NCBI RefSeq assembly: GCF_019218635.1
Contig: NZ_JAHUZB010000002.1
Location: 558,001-622,000, forward strand
Reading direction: 5' to 3'
DNA from: Enterococcus alishanensis
Lineage (GTDB): Bacteria; Bacillota; Bacilli; Lactobacillales; Enterococcaceae
Length of the DNA stretch: 64,000 nt
Of the stretch, positions 9,522 to 20,245 are shown piece by piece (the stretch's first letter is position 1; every line of letters starts with the position of its first letter). The translations under genes were made by a program, and so were the position numbers. The notes beneath the pieces were generated by a model that was given only the letters and a program-made list of their open reading frames with translations, ran no database searches and was not told the DNA's origin.

Positions 9522-11054
9522 TTAATGTCTGAAGTGACGGCCACCAGTAAAGACCATCGCTACACCATATTTATTTGCCATCGCTATTGAATCTTTATCT
9601 CGAATACTACCACCAGGTTGGACAATCGCTTTAATGCCATGTTCAGCTGCATATTCTACTGAATCATCCATTGGGAAATAAGCGTCACTAGCTAAAACAG
9701 CGCCAATCATTTTATCAGCAGCTTGTTCTAAGGCAATTTTTACAGAACCCACACGATTCATTTGGCCGGCACCAATACCAACTGTTTGATGCTGGTTAGC
9801 AACGACGATCGCATTTGATTTCACATGTTTGACAGCTTTCCAAGCAAATTCTAACGCTTTTAATTCCTCTTTGGTTGGCTGGCGATCCGTGACGACTTCG
9901 TACCCTTCTGCTTTTTCAGTCAAGATATCTTGGTCTTGAAATAATAAACCACCTAGTACAGATACTATTTCTACTTGTTCAGAATTTGAATTACTAAAGT
10001 CTAGTGTTAATAATCGCAAATTCTTTTTCTTCGACAATAATTCAAATGCTTCAGCAGAAAAAGATGGTGCAATAATAATTTCTAGAAATAATTCATGCAT
10101 CTTCTCAGCTGTTGCCAAATCAACTTCTCGGTTAGCAACAATAATACCGCCAAAAATGGAAACCGGATCGGCTTCGTATGCATAATTATAAGCTTCAAAA
10201 ATTGTTTTTCCAGTTCCAATACCACAAGGATTCATATGTTTCAACGCCACAACAGTTGGTTCAGAAAATTCACGGGCAATCCGTAAAGCAGCATCAGCAT
10301 CTTTAATATTATTGTACGATAATTCCTTACCGTGTAATTGTTTCCCGCTAGCAATTGAATAAGAAACAGGAATAGCATCTTGATAAAAAGCTGCTTTTTG
10401 ATGACTATTTTCACCGTATCGTAAAGTTTGTTTTAAATCATAAGTTAAAGTTAATTTTTCTGGTTCAGCAACTTTAACTGCTGCTGTTAAATATTCAGCA
10501 ATCAGGGCGTCATAAGCAGCCGTGTGACGAAAAACTTTTGCCGCTAAATTTTTTCGCGTAGCTAAACTAGTTTCGTTGTTTTCAGCAAATTCTTGTAAAA
10601 CTGTTTCATAATCTAGCGGATCTACCACTACAGTAACAGCCGCGAAATTTTTCGCCGCTGAACGAAGCATACTTGGACCACCGATATCGATATTTTCAAT
10701 CGCATCCGCTTCCGTAACCTCTTTTTTCAAGATAGTTTCTTTAAAGGGATATAAATTCACGCAAACCAAATCTATTGGTTGAATGTCATGAGCGTCCATT
10801 GCTTCCATATGGCTAATTAAGTCTCTTCGTCCTAACAAACCACCATGGATTTTCGGGTGCAGTGTTTTCACTCTTCCATCCATCATTTCTGGAAAACCAG
10901 TGACTTCATCAATACTGATTGTTTTTACACCGGCCTCATCTAAAACTTTTTTAGTTCCACCAGTAGAAATAATTTCAAATCCGTTTTCAATTAATTTATC
11001 AGAAAACGAAACAATTCCATTTTTATCAGATACACTAATCAGCGCACGTTTCAT
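9522..11054 (-). CDS. purH: Bifunctional AICAR formyltransferase / IMP cyclohydrolase
   Basis: A 510-residue bifunctional enzyme for the last two steps to IMP. The N-terminal MGS-like IMP cyclohydrolase domain starts [17 protein letters not shown] and includes [11 protein letters not shown] and the [14 protein letters not shown] motif. The C-terminal formyltransferase domain includes [23 protein letters not shown], and the end motif [14 protein letters not shown]. Length is usual for the family. It overlaps purN by 20 bases, which suggests coupled translation. Confidence 0.97.
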   Translation of the reverse strand: MKRALISVSDKNGIVSFSDKLIENGFEIISTGGTKKVLDEAGVKTISIDEVTGFPEMMDGRVKTLHPKIHGGLLGRRDLISHMEAMDAHDIQPIDLVCVNLYPFKETILKKEVTEADAIENIDIGGPSMLRSAAKNFAAVTVVVDPLDYETVLQEFAENNETSLATRKNLAAKVFRHTAAYDALIAEYLTAAVKVAEPEKLTLTYDLKQTLRYGENSHQKAAFYQDAIPVSYSIASGKQLHGKELSYNNIKDADAALRIAREFSEPTVVALKHMNPCGIGTGKTIFEAYNYAYEADPVSIFGGIIVANREVDLATAEKMHELFLEIIIAPSFSAEAFELLSKKKNLRLLTLDFSNSNSEQVEIVSVLGGLLFQDQDILTEKAEGYEVVTDRQPTKEELKALEFAWKAVKHVKSNAIVVANQHQTVGIGAGQMNRVGSVKIALEQAADKMIGAVLASDAYFPMDDSVEYAAEHGIKAIVQPGGSIRDKDSIAMANKYGVAMVFTGGRHFRH

Positions 11055-11622
11055 GACCTAACTCCTTTATGATTTTCGCAATGACTGCGGGATAAAGTCC
11101 ATGCTCAACTGCATGAATTTTTTCTTCTAAAATTTCTAAAGTATCATTTTTATCAATAATCACTTTTTCTTGCGCAATAACTGGTCCAGTATCCACACCA
11201 CTATCTACATAGTGAACAGTGACACCTGTTTCAGCTACTCCAGCTTCAAAAGCATCTTTAATACCGTGTAATCCCGGGAAACTAGGCAATAATGCCGGAT
11301 GAATATTAATAATTCTTTTCGGGAATGCTTGCAAAAGTTTTTCACCGACAATTCGCATATAACCTGCCAAAATAACTAAATCAATCTGATTTTTCTTCAG
11401 TAAATTCAATAATGCATATTCATAAGCAGCTTTATTTTCAAACTCTTTCAATTCAAAGCTTTCACTGGGAATTTGAAATTTTTCCGCTCTCTTTAAGACA
11501 TACGCATCCTGGTGATCAGAAAAAAGTAAATCAATTTTTGCAGGAATCTCTCCATTTCGAACAGCATTAGCTAAAGCTTCAAAATTAGAACCATTCCCAG
11601 AAGCTAAGACAGCAATTTTCAT
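11035..11622 (-). CDS. purN: Phosphoribosylglycinamide formyltransferase
   Basis: A 195-residue folate-dependent GAR transformylase, third step of purine synthesis. It shows the start [13 protein letters not shown], the folate-binding [11 protein letters not shown], the catalytic [12 protein letters not shown] (Asn, His), and [16 protein letters not shown] with the catalytic Asp. It starts directly after the purM stop and overlaps purH. No formate-dependent PurT is in the window. Confidence 0.97.
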   Translation of the reverse strand: MKIAVLASGNGSNFEALANAVRNGEIPAKIDLLFSDHQDAYVLKRAEKFQIPSESFELKEFENKAAYEYALLNLLKKNQIDLVILAGYMRIVGEKLLQAFPKRIINIHPALLPSFPGLHGIKDAFEAGVAETGVTVHYVDSGVDTGPVIAQEKVIIDKNDTLEILEEKIHAVEHGLYPAVIAKIIKELGHETCAD

Positions 11623-12666
11623 TTATTTTGCTCCCTTAAATGAAATCGACTCATTAACTTTGTCAGTTACTTTTCCAATAATATAAGAAGCTTCATCATT
11701 TTTTTGCAACAGCTCTTGAACCGCTGCAACTTTTTCTGGTGCAACCGCTAATACCATACCAATACCCATATTGAAAATTTCGTACATTTCCATGGTAGGA
11801 ATTTGACCATATTTCTCCATAGTTGAAAAAATTGGTAAGATTGGCCAGGTTCCTAATTCAATCTCACAAGCAAGTTGATCAGGTAGCATTCTTGGTAAGT
11901 TTTCAACAAATCCGCCACCAGTTATGTGAGCTACACCATGGAGTAATTCATCTTTAACCAAAGGTAAAATTGCCTTGGCATAAATCCGAGTTGGTTTTAA
12001 TAATTCATCAGCTAACGATGCCCAATCAAGTTCTGGCAATTTATCCGAAATCGTAAAATCATTATCTTCAAAGAAAATTTTACGAACCAAAGAATAGCCA
12101 TTGGAATGAATTCCTGATGAAGGCAACCCAATCAAAACATCGCTAGCTTGAATTTTTTCCCCAGTTACAATTTTACTTTTTTCGGCAATCCCCACAGCAA
12201 AGCCAGCTAAATCATAATCCTTATCACCGTACATACCTGGCATTTCAGCTGTTTCGCCACCAATTAAAGCTGCCCCAGCTTGCACACAACCATCAACTAC
12301 ACCGGCAACAACTTGTTCTAAACGTTCTGGAACATTTTTTCCAGTAGCAATATAATCTAAAAAATATAATGGTTCAGCGCCCTGCGCAATAATGTCGTTG
12401 ACACACATTGCTACACAGTCAATCCCTATTGTATCGTGACGATCTGCCTGAATAGCGACCATCAATTTTGTTCCCACACCATCAGTACCAGAAATCAAGA
12501 CGGGTTCTTTGACGTTTAATTGACTTAAATCAAAATTGCCGCCAAAGCCACCAATTGCGCCCATCACGCCTAATCTTTCAGTTTTCTTGACATGTTTTTT
12601 AATTCTTTCTACCACTTCATAACCCGCTTCTACATCGACACCAGCTTTTTGATATGCGTTAGCCAT
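11623..12666 (-). CDS. purM: Phosphoribosylformylglycinamidine cyclo-ligase (AIR synthetase)
   Basis: A 347-residue ATP-dependent enzyme that closes the imidazole ring (fifth step). The glycine-rich [13 protein letters not shown], the [10 protein letters not shown] motif, [11 protein letters not shown], and [16 protein letters not shown] are all present. It lies 12 bases after purF and abuts purN without a gap, so it is translated within the same operon. Length and motifs are complete. Confidence 0.97.
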   Translation of the reverse strand: MANAYQKAGVDVEAGYEVVERIKKHVKKTERLGVMGAIGGFGGNFDLSQLNVKEPVLISGTDGVGTKLMVAIQADRHDTIGIDCVAMCVNDIIAQGAEPLYFLDYIATGKNVPERLEQVVAGVVDGCVQAGAALIGGETAEMPGMYGDKDYDLAGFAVGIAEKSKIVTGEKIQASDVLIGLPSSGIHSNGYSLVRKIFFEDNDFTISDKLPELDWASLADELLKPTRIYAKAILPLVKDELLHGVAHITGGGFVENLPRMLPDQLACEIELGTWPILPIFSTMEKYGQIPTMEMYEIFNMGIGMVLAVAPEKVAAVQELLQKNDEASYIIGKVTDKVNESISFKGAK

Positions 12667-12678
12667 TATTTCTCTCCT

Positions 12679-14118
12679 TTAGAAAAATGAAATTTTTTCA
12701 CGTAATGATTCTTGATATTTTTCTTCATAATCGTACAATGGCGTAGGATAATCCCCATTAAAATAAGCCATACATAAACCAGAATAAGGTGCATCAAACT
12801 TCAAGCCAATCGCGTCAATTAATCCTTCTTCACTTAAAAAGGCCAAAGAATCAGCACCGATTTCTGAACGAATTTCTTCAATTGAATGATTTGCTGCGAT
12901 TAATTCTTTTCTTGTTTGAATATCTATTCCATAAAAACAAGGGTAGCGTAGAGGTGGTGAAGCAATTCGTACATGAACTTCTTTTGCACCGGCTTCTTTT
13001 AATAATTCCACTATCCGACGACTGGTTGTCCCACGCACAATCGAATCATCTACCATGATGACTTTTTTGCCTTCAACAACACCTCGAACTGCTGACAACT
13101 TCATCCGAACACCTTGTTCTCTTAATTCTTGGGTAGGCTGGATAAAAGTTCTTGCGATGTACTGATTTTTTACTAAACCCATTTCATAAGGAATGCCAGT
13201 TGCTTCTGCATAACCACTAGCAGCTGATAATGATGAATTTGGCACACCGACTACCATATCCGCTTCAATCGGTGCTTCAGATGATAAAATTCGACCCATA
13301 TTTTTTCTAGCACTATGAACGTTTACCCCTGCAATATTTGAATCAGGTCTAGCAAAATAAATGTATTCCATTGAGCAAATTGCATGTTGTGTCTCATCAG
13401 TAAATTTTTCAACTGTCAAACCTTGGTCGTTAATAGTAATTACTTCACCAGGATTTACGTCTTGTAAAAACTCGGCACCAACTACTTCTAAGGCACAAGT
13501 TTCTGAAGCAACCACATATGCACCATTCACCATTTGTCCGATTGATAATGGTCTGAAGCCATTGGCATCTAAAGCGGCTACCATAGAATCTTCCGTCATC
13601 ATTAAATAAGCAAAACCACCTTTAACAGTGTTCAAGGCTTCTTTTAATTGACTAGAAAAATCTGGTTTGGCGCTTTTACGGATTAAGTGCATTAAGATTT
13701 CTGTATCTGAATTAGAGTGAAAAATTGCGCCTTCTTCCTCTAAATCTTTTCTTAAAGTTTTAGCATTAGTTAAATTACCATTATGCGCTAGTGCAAAATC
13801 GCCATCATAAAACTTAAACAAAAACGGTTGAATGTTATCCACACTACCATTTCCGGCAGTCGCGTATCGCACATGACCAATGGCTGCTTGTCCAGTTAAT
13901 TGATCTAACTGTCGTTCATCTTTAAAAACTTCAGACAATAAACCTAAATCACGGTATCCTTTTAATTTACCTTCATCATTTGATACAATACCGGCGCCTT
14001 CTTGTCCTCGATGCTGTAAACTATGGAGACCAAAATAAGTGACGCGTGTAGCATCTGGATGACCCCAGATGCCGAACACACCACATTCTTCATTTAAACT
14101 TCTTACTTCATAAGACAT
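12679..14118 (-). CDS. purF: Amidophosphoribosyltransferase
   Basis: A 479-residue glutamine amidotransferase for the committed step of purine synthesis. The short propeptide [11 protein letters not shown] ends before the nucleophile Cys12 (ECGVFG). The PRPP loop [14 protein letters not shown] lies near residue 355. The start ATG follows GGGAGGAAG; a TTG six codons upstream is rejected. The gene overlaps the end of purL by 16 bases. Of the four cysteines that hold the Fe-S cluster in the Bacillus enzyme, I can align ICSMEY, YPCFY and GLCMAY. The last shows Cys-X-X-Tyr where Bacillus has Cys-X-X-Cys, so the cluster site looks incomplete. Confidence 0.95.
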   Translation of the reverse strand: MSYEVRSLNEECGVFGIWGHPDATRVTYFGLHSLQHRGQEGAGIVSNDEGKLKGYRDLGLLSEVFKDERQLDQLTGQAAIGHVRYATAGNGSVDNIQPFLFKFYDGDFALAHNGNLTNAKTLRKDLEEEGAIFHSNSDTEILMHLIRKSAKPDFSSQLKEALNTVKGGFAYLMMTEDSMVAALDANGFRPLSIGQMVNGAYVVASETCALEVVGAEFLQDVNPGEVITINDQGLTVEKFTDETQHAICSMEYIYFARPDSNIAGVNVHSARKNMGRILSSEAPIEADMVVGVPNSSLSAASGYAEATGIPYEMGLVKNQYIARTFIQPTQELREQGVRMKLSAVRGVVEGKKVIMVDDSIVRGTTSRRIVELLKEAGAKEVHVRIASPPLRYPCFYGIDIQTRKELIAANHSIEEIRSEIGADSLAFLSEEGLIDAIGLKFDAPYSGLCMAYFNGDYPTPLYDYEEKYQESLREKISFF

Positions 14119-16319
14119 GGAATAGCTTCCTCCCAAAGTTCTTTGGCTGTCTTGACTGCAACATTAATTTTTCCATCATTCGCTTCAATTGTTAATTGAC
14201 CATCGGCAGTTACTTCACCAATAAATTGCGCTTTTTTAACACTACTTTCAAAAGCTGCTTGATTTTCTTTTTTCACAGAAAGGATAAAACGAGATTGTGT
14301 TTCACTGAATAATTCTGCTGCTTTCAAATCAACCTTCACTGAAATCCCTAATTCATTCGCGAAAGTAGCTTCAGCTAAAGCCGTTGCTAGACCGCCTTCA
14401 GACAAATCATGAGCACTAGATACTAAACCAGCTTTAATTGCTGATAAAACCAACTCTTGGTTTTCTTTTTCAGTAGCTAAATCAAAATTCATTAGTTTCC
14501 CTTCAATTAAACCCTTTTGCATTTTTTGAATTTCAGAACCATTAAAATCGGCTTTGGTTTCACCAATCACATAGACTAAATCACCAACATTTTTAAATTG
14601 TTGAGTTGTTACATGGTTTAAGTCTTCGATTAAGCCAACCATACCAATCATTGGAGTTGGATAAATCGCTTTTCCGTCTGTTTCATTATATAAAGAGACA
14701 TTCCCAGAAATGACTGGTGTGTTTAAAACGGTACAAGCTTCAGAAATACCATCAGCAGATGTCCATAATTCCCAGAATCCTTCAGGTTTTTCAGGAGAAC
14801 CATAATTTAAGCAGTCAGTAATCGCTAAAGGCTGTCCACCAGATGCAACAATATTTCGCGCAGCTTCTGCAACTGCAATTTGTCCGCCAACCTCAGGATT
14901 TAGATATAAATAACGGGCGTTGCAATCTGTTGTCATTGCCAATGCTTTATTCGTGCCACGTACTCTAAGAACAGCGGCATCACTACCCGGGCCTACCACT
15001 GTATTAGTCCGAACTCTAGAATCGTAAGTTTCAAAAATTGTTTTTTTAGAAGCAATAGTCGGTTGTTTTAACAAATCTAAAAGGGTTGCTGTTGCATCTT
15101 GGATTGTTGGTACAAAATCAGCCATTTCCGCAAATTCTTTAATACGAGCAGGTTCTTTCTTTTCATTCTGATAAACCGGCGCATCTTCTGCTAAAGCATC
15201 CACAGGCAAATTCGCAACTTCTACATCATGATGATATAAACGATATAAACCATCGTCAGTTACTTCACCAATTGTTACAGCATCTAAATCATATTTTTTA
15301 AATAATTCGACCACTTGATCTTCTGCCCCTAATTCAACACAGATTAACATCCGTTCTTGAGATTCTGACAACATCATTTCATAAGGGGACATTCCTGTTT
15401 CCCGTTGAGGTACATCATCTAAATAAAGTTTCAAACCAGATCCAGCTTTTGAAGCCATTTCTGCACTAGAAGATACTAAACCAGCTGCACCCATATCTTG
15501 AATGCCAACTAAAATTTCAGAATGGTCTAAAATCAATTCCAGACAAGCTTCCAATAATAATTTTTCCATGAATGGATCACCAACTTGCACAGCCGAACGT
15601 TGTTGTTCTTCCCCTTCAACAAATTCTTCTGAAGCAAAAGTAGCGCCATGAATACCATCACGACCAGTTTTAGCCCCTACATACATGATTTTATTGCCGA
15701 CACCTTTGGCCTGCCCTTTTTGAATATCTTTATGATCAATTAAACCAACACACATTGCATTAACTAATGGATTTCCTTCATAGCTCGCATCAAAAGCTAC
15801 TTCGCCTCCGACTGTTGGAATTCCAATACAGTTACCATAACCAGAAATTCCAGCGACAACTTCTTCTAATAAATATTTTGTTCGGGAATTATCTAATTCA
15901 CCAAAACGTAAAGAATCTAAGATAGCAATCGGTCTTGCACCCATACTAAAAATATCACGAATAATTCCGCCAACACCGGTTGCAGCCCCTTCATAAGGTT
16001 CAACAGCTGAAGGATGGTTATGACTTTCTGCTTTAAATACAACTGCTTGATTATCACCAATGTCAACAATCCCGGCACCTTCACCAGGCCCTTGTAATAC
16101 TTGCTTACCAGTTGTTGGAAATTTTCTTAAAACCGGTTTTGAATTTTTATATGAACAATGCTCACTCCACATGACTGAAAAAAGTCCTGTCTCAGTATAA
16201 TTAGGCATCCGACCTAAAATATCCTCTGAAATCATTCGATATTCTTCGTCAGTTAGCCCCCATTCAGCGTAGATTCTTTGCTCTTTAATCTCTTGAGCTG
16301 TCGGTTCTGTTTTAATCAT
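14103..16319 (-). CDS. purL: FGAM synthase, large subunit
   Basis: A 738-residue small-type PurL, the ATP-using subunit of formylglycinamidine ribonucleotide synthase (fourth step). It lacks the fused glutaminase of the large enterobacterial form and must work with PurQ and PurS, both encoded just upstream. Signatures include [51 protein letters not shown] and [16 protein letters not shown]. Its ATG shares one base with the purQ stop (TAATG), and its end overlaps purF, so translation is coupled on both sides. Confidence 0.97.
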   Translation of the reverse strand: MIKTEPTAQEIKEQRIYAEWGLTDEEYRMISEDILGRMPNYTETGLFSVMWSEHCSYKNSKPVLRKFPTTGKQVLQGPGEGAGIVDIGDNQAVVFKAESHNHPSAVEPYEGAATGVGGIIRDIFSMGARPIAILDSLRFGELDNSRTKYLLEEVVAGISGYGNCIGIPTVGGEVAFDASYEGNPLVNAMCVGLIDHKDIQKGQAKGVGNKIMYVGAKTGRDGIHGATFASEEFVEGEEQQRSAVQVGDPFMEKLLLEACLELILDHSEILVGIQDMGAAGLVSSSAEMASKAGSGLKLYLDDVPQRETGMSPYEMMLSESQERMLICVELGAEDQVVELFKKYDLDAVTIGEVTDDGLYRLYHHDVEVANLPVDALAEDAPVYQNEKKEPARIKEFAEMADFVPTIQDATATLLDLLKQPTIASKKTIFETYDSRVRTNTVVGPGSDAAVLRVRGTNKALAMTTDCNARYLYLNPEVGGQIAVAEAARNIVASGGQPLAITDCLNYGSPEKPEGFWELWTSADGISEACTVLNTPVISGNVSLYNETDGKAIYPTPMIGMVGLIEDLNHVTTQQFKNVGDLVYVIGETKADFNGSEIQKMQKGLIEGKLMNFDLATEKENQELVLSAIKAGLVSSAHDLSEGGLATALAEATFANELGISVKVDLKAAELFSETQSRFILSVKKENQAAFESSVKKAQFIGEVTADGQLTIEANDGKINVAVKTAKELWEEAIPCLMK

Positions 16320-16999
16320 TATTTAGCCGCTACCTTTCCGAAGTTATTAATCATTGATGCGAAAAATTTCAAGCCATCGTCTGACCCTAATAATTTCTCT
16401 ACCGCTCTTTCAGGGTGAGGCATCATTCCTAAAACGTTGCCTTGTTCATTGACGATACCAGCAATTTTCTCAACACTACCGTTAATATTATCTTCTGCAT
16501 AAGAAAAGACAATTTGATTGTTGGCTTTTAATTGATCCAATGTCGCTTCATCGCAGTAATAGTTTCCTTCACCATGGGCAACGGGGATTTGAATAATTTC
16601 GCCTTCCGCATATTCGGTCGTAAAGTTTGTTTGATTATTTTCAACTTTTAAAGGTGTAATTTTACTGATGAATTTTAAGCTGTCATTTCTTCTTAAAGCC
16701 CCCGGTAAAAGACCTGCCTCAGTTAAAATTTGAAAGCCATTGCAAGTACCAAAGACTGGCTTGCCTTCTTCGGCCATACGGACAACTTCTGCCATAATAT
16801 TTGCAAAACGAGCAATTGCACCACAGCGCAGATAATCGCCATAAGAAAATCCGCCTGGCAATAAGACGCCATCAAAACCAGCCAAACTATCTGCATCAAA
16901 GCGAACATATTCACAATCAACATCCATAATTTCTTTGATTGCCCAATACATATCCATATCACAATTTGAACCTGGAAAAACGATGACTGCAAATTTCAT
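16319..16999 (-). CDS. purQ: FGAM synthase, glutaminase subunit
   Basis: A 226-residue class-I glutamine amidotransferase that supplies ammonia to PurL. It shows FPGSNCDMD at the N-terminus, [13 protein letters not shown], the nucleophile motif [14 protein letters not shown] (Cys about 86), and the catalytic histidine in MMPHPERA near the C-terminus. It directly follows the purC/purS frame and overlaps purL by one base. Confidence 0.97.
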   Translation of the reverse strand: MKFAVIVFPGSNCDMDMYWAIKEIMDVDCEYVRFDADSLAGFDGVLLPGGFSYGDYLRCGAIARFANIMAEVVRMAEEGKPVFGTCNGFQILTEAGLLPGALRRNDSLKFISKITPLKVENNQTNFTTEYAEGEIIQIPVAHGEGNYYCDEATLDQLKANNQIVFSYAEDNINGSVEKIAGIVNEQGNVLGMMPHPERAVEKLLGSDDGLKFFASMINNFGKVAAK

Positions 17000-17254
17000 T
17001 TAAACTTCCTCCATCGTACTAATTTCATAGCGGTAAGTTTCCATATTAACGTTAGCTAATAATTTGTCACAGATTTCTTCAATCATTTCTTCGATGGGAC
17101 GATTACTTTTAGCTACTTTGATTTCAAAATATTTACCAATTCGAACATCTTCAATCGTGTCATAGCCTAAACGATGAACGGCACCTTTGACTGCTTCACC
17201 TTGAGGGTCCAATACTGAATCTTTGTAAGTTACGTATACTTTTACGAAATACAT
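17000..17254 (-). CDS. purS: Probable internal start producing free PurS
   Basis: The 84-codon PurS part begins MYFVKVYVTYKDSVLDP and ends one base before the purQ start codon. An AAGGAG ribosome site lies eight bases before its ATG, inside the end of the PurC coding region. PurS bridges PurL and PurQ in the FGAM synthase complex. Because that complex needs PurS as a dimer, free PurS from this internal start is likely even if the upstream frame is fused. I list it separately to mark the alternative start. Confidence 0.7.
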   Translation of the reverse strand: MYFVKVYVTYKDSVLDPQGEAVKGAVHRLGYDTIEDVRIGKYFEIKVAKSNRPIEEMIEEICDKLLANVNMETYRYEISTMEEV

Positions 17255-17968
17255 TTTTTTTTCTCCTTTTAATCGATTTAAGACTTCTTGATAAACAGGG
17301 ATTAAATCCCCTAAATCTCTACGGTAAATATCTTTATCTAAATGTTCATTTGTGACCTTATCCCATAAACGGCAAGTGTCAGGTGATATTTCATCAGCCA
17401 ATAAAATGGTGCCTTCTTTTGTACGACCAAACTCTAATTTAAAATCTACTAGGATAATGCCAATTTCATCAAACAGTTCACTTAACGCTTCATCAACTGC
17501 TAAAGCCATTGTTTTTAACGTTGTGATTTCTTCATCAGTAGCAATATCTAAGACCTTAATATGGTCTTCAATAATCATTGGATCATCTAATTCGTCATTT
17601 TTAAAATAAAATTCAACAATCGGAAATTTCACCGGTGTACCTTCAGGAATTGCTAAACGCTTTGAAAAGCTTCCGGCAGCGATATTCCGAACGACAACTT
17701 CCAACGGGATAATATCAACTGCTTGGATAATTTGTTCTGTTTCTGAAATTTGTTCCACGAAATGACTACGAATTCCTTTTTCATCTAAGCGTTGAAAAAG
17801 TAAACTAGTGATTTGATTATTAAGCTCACCTTTGCCTTTAATTTGGTCTTTTTTAGCGCCGTTTAAAGCCGTTGCTTGATTCAAATACTCAACCCAAATC
17901 AAATCTGGTTGGTCTGTTTGAAATAGTTCTTTTGCTTTGCCTTGATAAAGTAATTGGCCTTTTTCCAC
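17000..17968 (-). CDS. purC: SAICAR synthetase fused in frame to PurS (PurC-PurS)
   Basis: One 322-codon frame holds two normally separate proteins. Residues 1-238 are PurC, which joins aspartate to CAIR: MEKGQLLYQGKAKELF, VVRNIAAGSFSKRL, VDFKLEFGR, DEISPDTCRLWD. Residues 239-322 are a complete PurS, the small structural subunit of FGAM synthase. PurC has no stop codon of its own; its reading frame runs through the purS ribosome site (AAAAGGAG), a run of nine A and the purS ATG at 17254. Removing one A would place a stop (TAA) four codons later and separate the proteins. The start is GTG after AAGGGG. This may be a true fusion, a slippage signal, or a homopolymer error. Confidence 0.9.
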   Translation of the reverse strand: MEKGQLLYQGKAKELFQTDQPDLIWVEYLNQATALNGAKKDQIKGKGELNNQITSLLFQRLDEKGIRSHFVEQISETEQIIQAVDIIPLEVVVRNIAAGSFSKRLAIPEGTPVKFPIVEFYFKNDELDDPMIIEDHIKVLDIATDEEITTLKTMALAVDEALSELFDEIGIILVDFKLEFGRTKEGTILLADEISPDTCRLWDKVTNEHLDKDIYRRDLGDLIPVYQEVLNRLKGEKKMYFVKVYVTYKDSVLDPQGEAVKGAVHRLGYDTIEDVRIGKYFEIKVAKSNRPIEEMIEEICDKLLANVNMETYRYEISTMEEV

Positions 17969-18036
17969 TTGCGTTACCCCTTCTTAATTGTGAATGATTT
18001 ATTGTTATCGAACAATTATCATTCGTATTTTATTCA

Positions 18037-18117
18037 ATTATAGTGTAACAACTCACAAAATCCGGGTCAATTATTTATCGGATATTTATATTTTTTTATT
18101 CCTTAATGTTCGTTTTT
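18037..18117 (-). promoter_or_regulatory. purC operon promoter region with PurBox
   Basis: On the minus strand a perfect TATAAT (18042-18037) has no good -35 at 16-18 bases. A PurBox-like site AAAAACGAACATT (18117-18105; one change from AWWWCCGAACWWT) is centred about 80 bases before the expected transcript start. This layout fits activation by PurR as known in Lactococcus. A second CGAACAAT lies at about 18009-18016 on the plus strand, downstream of the start. Confidence 0.6.
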
Positions 18118-18153
18118 TGCTAAATTTTGTATTTCAGGTCAAAAAAGATAGCG

Positions 18154-18182
18154 TTTACATATTAAAAATTAGGTGCTATAGT
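18154..18182 (+). promoter_or_regulatory. Promoter of the plus-strand small gene
   Basis: TTTACA (18154-18159) and TATAGT (18177-18182) are 17 bases apart, about 30 bases before the start codon of the only plus-strand gene. Confidence 0.8.
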
Positions 18183-18212
18183 TTATTTGACAATAATATC
18201 GGAGGAATGAAC

Positions 18213-18569
18213 ATGTTACAGACAGGATTAATTGCTCAAGAATTTCTACATCATATGAATGAAGCAGATAAACACCAGTTGTTTAACTATTTACTTGGCT
18301 TGAATGTCACCCATAAAGAAAATGTAAATACCTCTTTTTATACATATAAAAATCTGAAAAAATGGTTGAAGCCTAAGCAACAGCCTATTCAGACTTTTTC
18401 ATTTATAAACGATCATAATGATGAATTGATTATTAGCCAACTTAAATATCAAAAACTATTTAAACAAGGTTATCAAATAAAAGTATTCTATAATTTAAAC
18501 GAATATGACTATCATTTAGTAGATGATCTCTTGGTTGAGTTAAAAGGAGAATTATTATCATATGCCTAA
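18213..18569 (+). CDS. Small protein of unknown function
   Basis: A 118-residue protein that I do not recognise and the only gene on the plus strand. The start MLQTGLIAQEF is set by GGAGG with a seven-base spacer; an ATG two codons earlier is too close to that site. It has no signal peptide or membrane segment, is rich in Lys, Asn, Tyr and Phe, and has no visible metal or nucleotide motif. It has its own good promoter and shares a bidirectional terminator with the symporter gene. It splits the two purine blocks, but nothing shows a role in purine metabolism. Confidence 0.75.
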   Translation: MLQTGLIAQEFLHHMNEADKHQLFNYLLGLNVTHKENVNTSFYTYKNLKKWLKPKQQPIQTFSFINDHNDELIISQLKYQKLFKQGYQIKVFYNLNEYDYHLVDDLLVELKGELLSYA

Positions 18570-18606
18570 AAAAAGAGTTTTCCAAAGCGGAAAACTCTCT
18601 TTTTTA
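18568..18606. terminator. Bidirectional terminator between the small gene and the symporter gene
   Basis: AGAGTTTTCC and GGAAAACTCT form a perfect ten-pair stem with A-run on one side and T-run on the other. It serves the convergent genes at 18213-18569 (+) and 18604-20121 (-). Confidence 0.92.
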
Positions 18607-20121
18607 ATCATCTTCTTGTTTGATTGCTTGAATCAGATCATTTTCTTTATTTACATCAATATCAGGTTCTTCTTGATATTGATCAATCGACACAGCCAGA
18701 TCACTCATTGATAATTGCTCGTCCAACTGACCAGCTGCCATTCGACTAAAGTATGATTTGGTTTCTCGAATAACTACTGGGCTCAATAAAATCAACGCAA
18801 CAATATTTGGAAAGGCCATTAATCCGTTAAATATATCTGCGATTGTCCAAACCATTGTGACAGTCAAATAAGGACCAATAAATACTGCTAAAATATATAA
18901 TACTCGAAAAGCTGACGAAAACTTTGTATTTCCACCAGTTAAATAACTAAGACATCTTTCAGAGTAATAATTCCAGCCTAAGATAGTTGTAAAAGCAAAG
19001 AATGTCAGACAAAGCATTAATAAAAAAGAAGCTAGTGTTTGAGAAATTGGTAATGCCTGTGTAAATGCAAAAATTGTAACAGCTGATCCTTCCAGCCCTT
19101 GATCCCAAGCACCCGTTAAAATAATTGCCATCCCAGTCATATTACAAACCACTAATGTATCGATAAATGTTCCAGTCATTGAAACTAAACCTTGTCTTAC
19201 AGGTTCTTTTGATTGCGCTGCAGCAGCAGCGATCGGTGCGCTACCTAAGCCAGACTCATTTGAAAAAATACCTCGTGCAATTCCTCGCTGCATTGCGATC
19301 ATCATCGCACCCAGCGCACCACCTGATACTGCTCTTAAACCAAAGGCACTTTGGATAATTTCAACAATCACTGCTGGTAACCGTCCAATATTAAAAATAA
19401 TCATAAATAAACACAAACCGACATATAAAACAATCATTGCCGGTACAACAATTTCAGAAACTTTGGCAATTCGAGTGACCCCACCAACTAAAACAATCGA
19501 TACCAAAACGGTCACAATAGCACCGGAAATAACGACAGCCAAAGAATAATCATTGCCAAATAAACTAATTGTATGAGCATTATTCGGATCAAAAAATACT
19601 TGTGCAGAAGAAGTAATACCATTAATTTGTGTAATTGTTCCAATCCCAATAATACCAGCAATTGCTCCGAAGAAAGCAAACATTTTCGCTAGCCAACGCC
19701 ATTTCATTCCTAAACCTTTTTCGATATAATAAAACGGACCGCCCAACGCCTTACCTTGATCATCAAAAGTTCGATATTTAACTGCCAGTAATCCTTCAGC
19801 ATATTTTGTTGCCATTCCCAATAAACCAGCGATTTCTAGCCAAAATAAAGCACCTGGACCGCCTGACACAATCGCCGTAGCTACCCCAACTATATTTCCC
19901 GTACCGATTGTTGCAGAAAGAGCTGTTGTTAATGCTTGGAAACTCGTTACGTCTCCTTCACCACCATCTTCGTTTTTTACCATATATTTTAAAGCTAGTG
20001 GTAATTTTCGAATTTGAATCCCTCGTGAACCAATAGTTAAAATAATCCCAACACCTAATATTAGTAAAATCATCGGTGCTCCCCAAATTAAAGAATTGAT
20101 TCTTGTTAAAAATGCATCCAT
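18604..20121 (-). CDS. Sodium:alanine/glycine symporter, AGCS family (AlsT-like)
   Basis: A 505-residue membrane protein with about eleven hydrophobic segments, importing alanine or glycine with Na+. Family signatures include FQALTTALSATIGTGNIVGVATAI, GGPGALFWLE, GGPFYYIEKGLGMKW and IFSNESGLGSAPIAAAAA. The C-terminal 50 residues form an acidic cytoplasmic tail. It follows purB by 124 bases and may be read partly from the purEKB promoter, as I see no clear promoter in the gap. A perfect cre site lies upstream. Glycine as substrate would feed both PurD and glycine reductase, but this is inference; alanine or glutamine transport is equally possible. Confidence 0.9.
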   Translation of the reverse strand: MDAFLTRINSLIWGAPMILLILGVGIILTIGSRGIQIRKLPLALKYMVKNEDGGEGDVTSFQALTTALSATIGTGNIVGVATAIVSGGPGALFWLEIAGLLGMATKYAEGLLAVKYRTFDDQGKALGGPFYYIEKGLGMKWRWLAKMFAFFGAIAGIIGIGTITQINGITSSAQVFFDPNNAHTISLFGNDYSLAVVISGAIVTVLVSIVLVGGVTRIAKVSEIVVPAMIVLYVGLCLFMIIFNIGRLPAVIVEIIQSAFGLRAVSGGALGAMMIAMQRGIARGIFSNESGLGSAPIAAAAAQSKEPVRQGLVSMTGTFIDTLVVCNMTGMAIILTGAWDQGLEGSAVTIFAFTQALPISQTLASFLLMLCLTFFAFTTILGWNYYSERCLSYLTGGNTKFSSAFRVLYILAVFIGPYLTVTMVWTIADIFNGLMAFPNIVALILLSPVVIRETKSYFSRMAAGQLDEQLSMSDLAVSIDQYQEEPDIDVNKENDLIQAIKQEDD

Positions 20122-20180
20122 AAAACCATCCTATCTTTCATTTTTTAAGTACTTACTGACCTAAACCTCCTTTTCCGATT

Positions 20181-20194
20181 TGAAAACGCTTTCA
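20181..20194. promoter_or_regulatory. Catabolite-responsive element (cre)
   Basis: TGAAAACGCTTTCA matches the cre consensus TGWAANCGNTNWCA at every position. It lies 60 bases upstream of the symporter start and downstream of purB, so CcpA probably represses the symporter when preferred sugars are present. Confidence 0.75.
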
Positions 20195-20207
20195 AAAAGA
20201 TTTATCG

Positions 20208-20237
20208 AAAGTAACCAAGATTTCTCTTAGTTACTTA
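20208..20237 (-). terminator. Weak terminator-like hairpin after purB
   Basis: AAGTAACTAAGA pairs with TCTTGGTTACTT around a GAAA loop on the minus strand, ten bases after the purB stop. The following TTTCG is a poor T-run, so read-through into the symporter gene is likely. Confidence 0.5.
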
Positions 20238-20245
20238 TAATCAGT

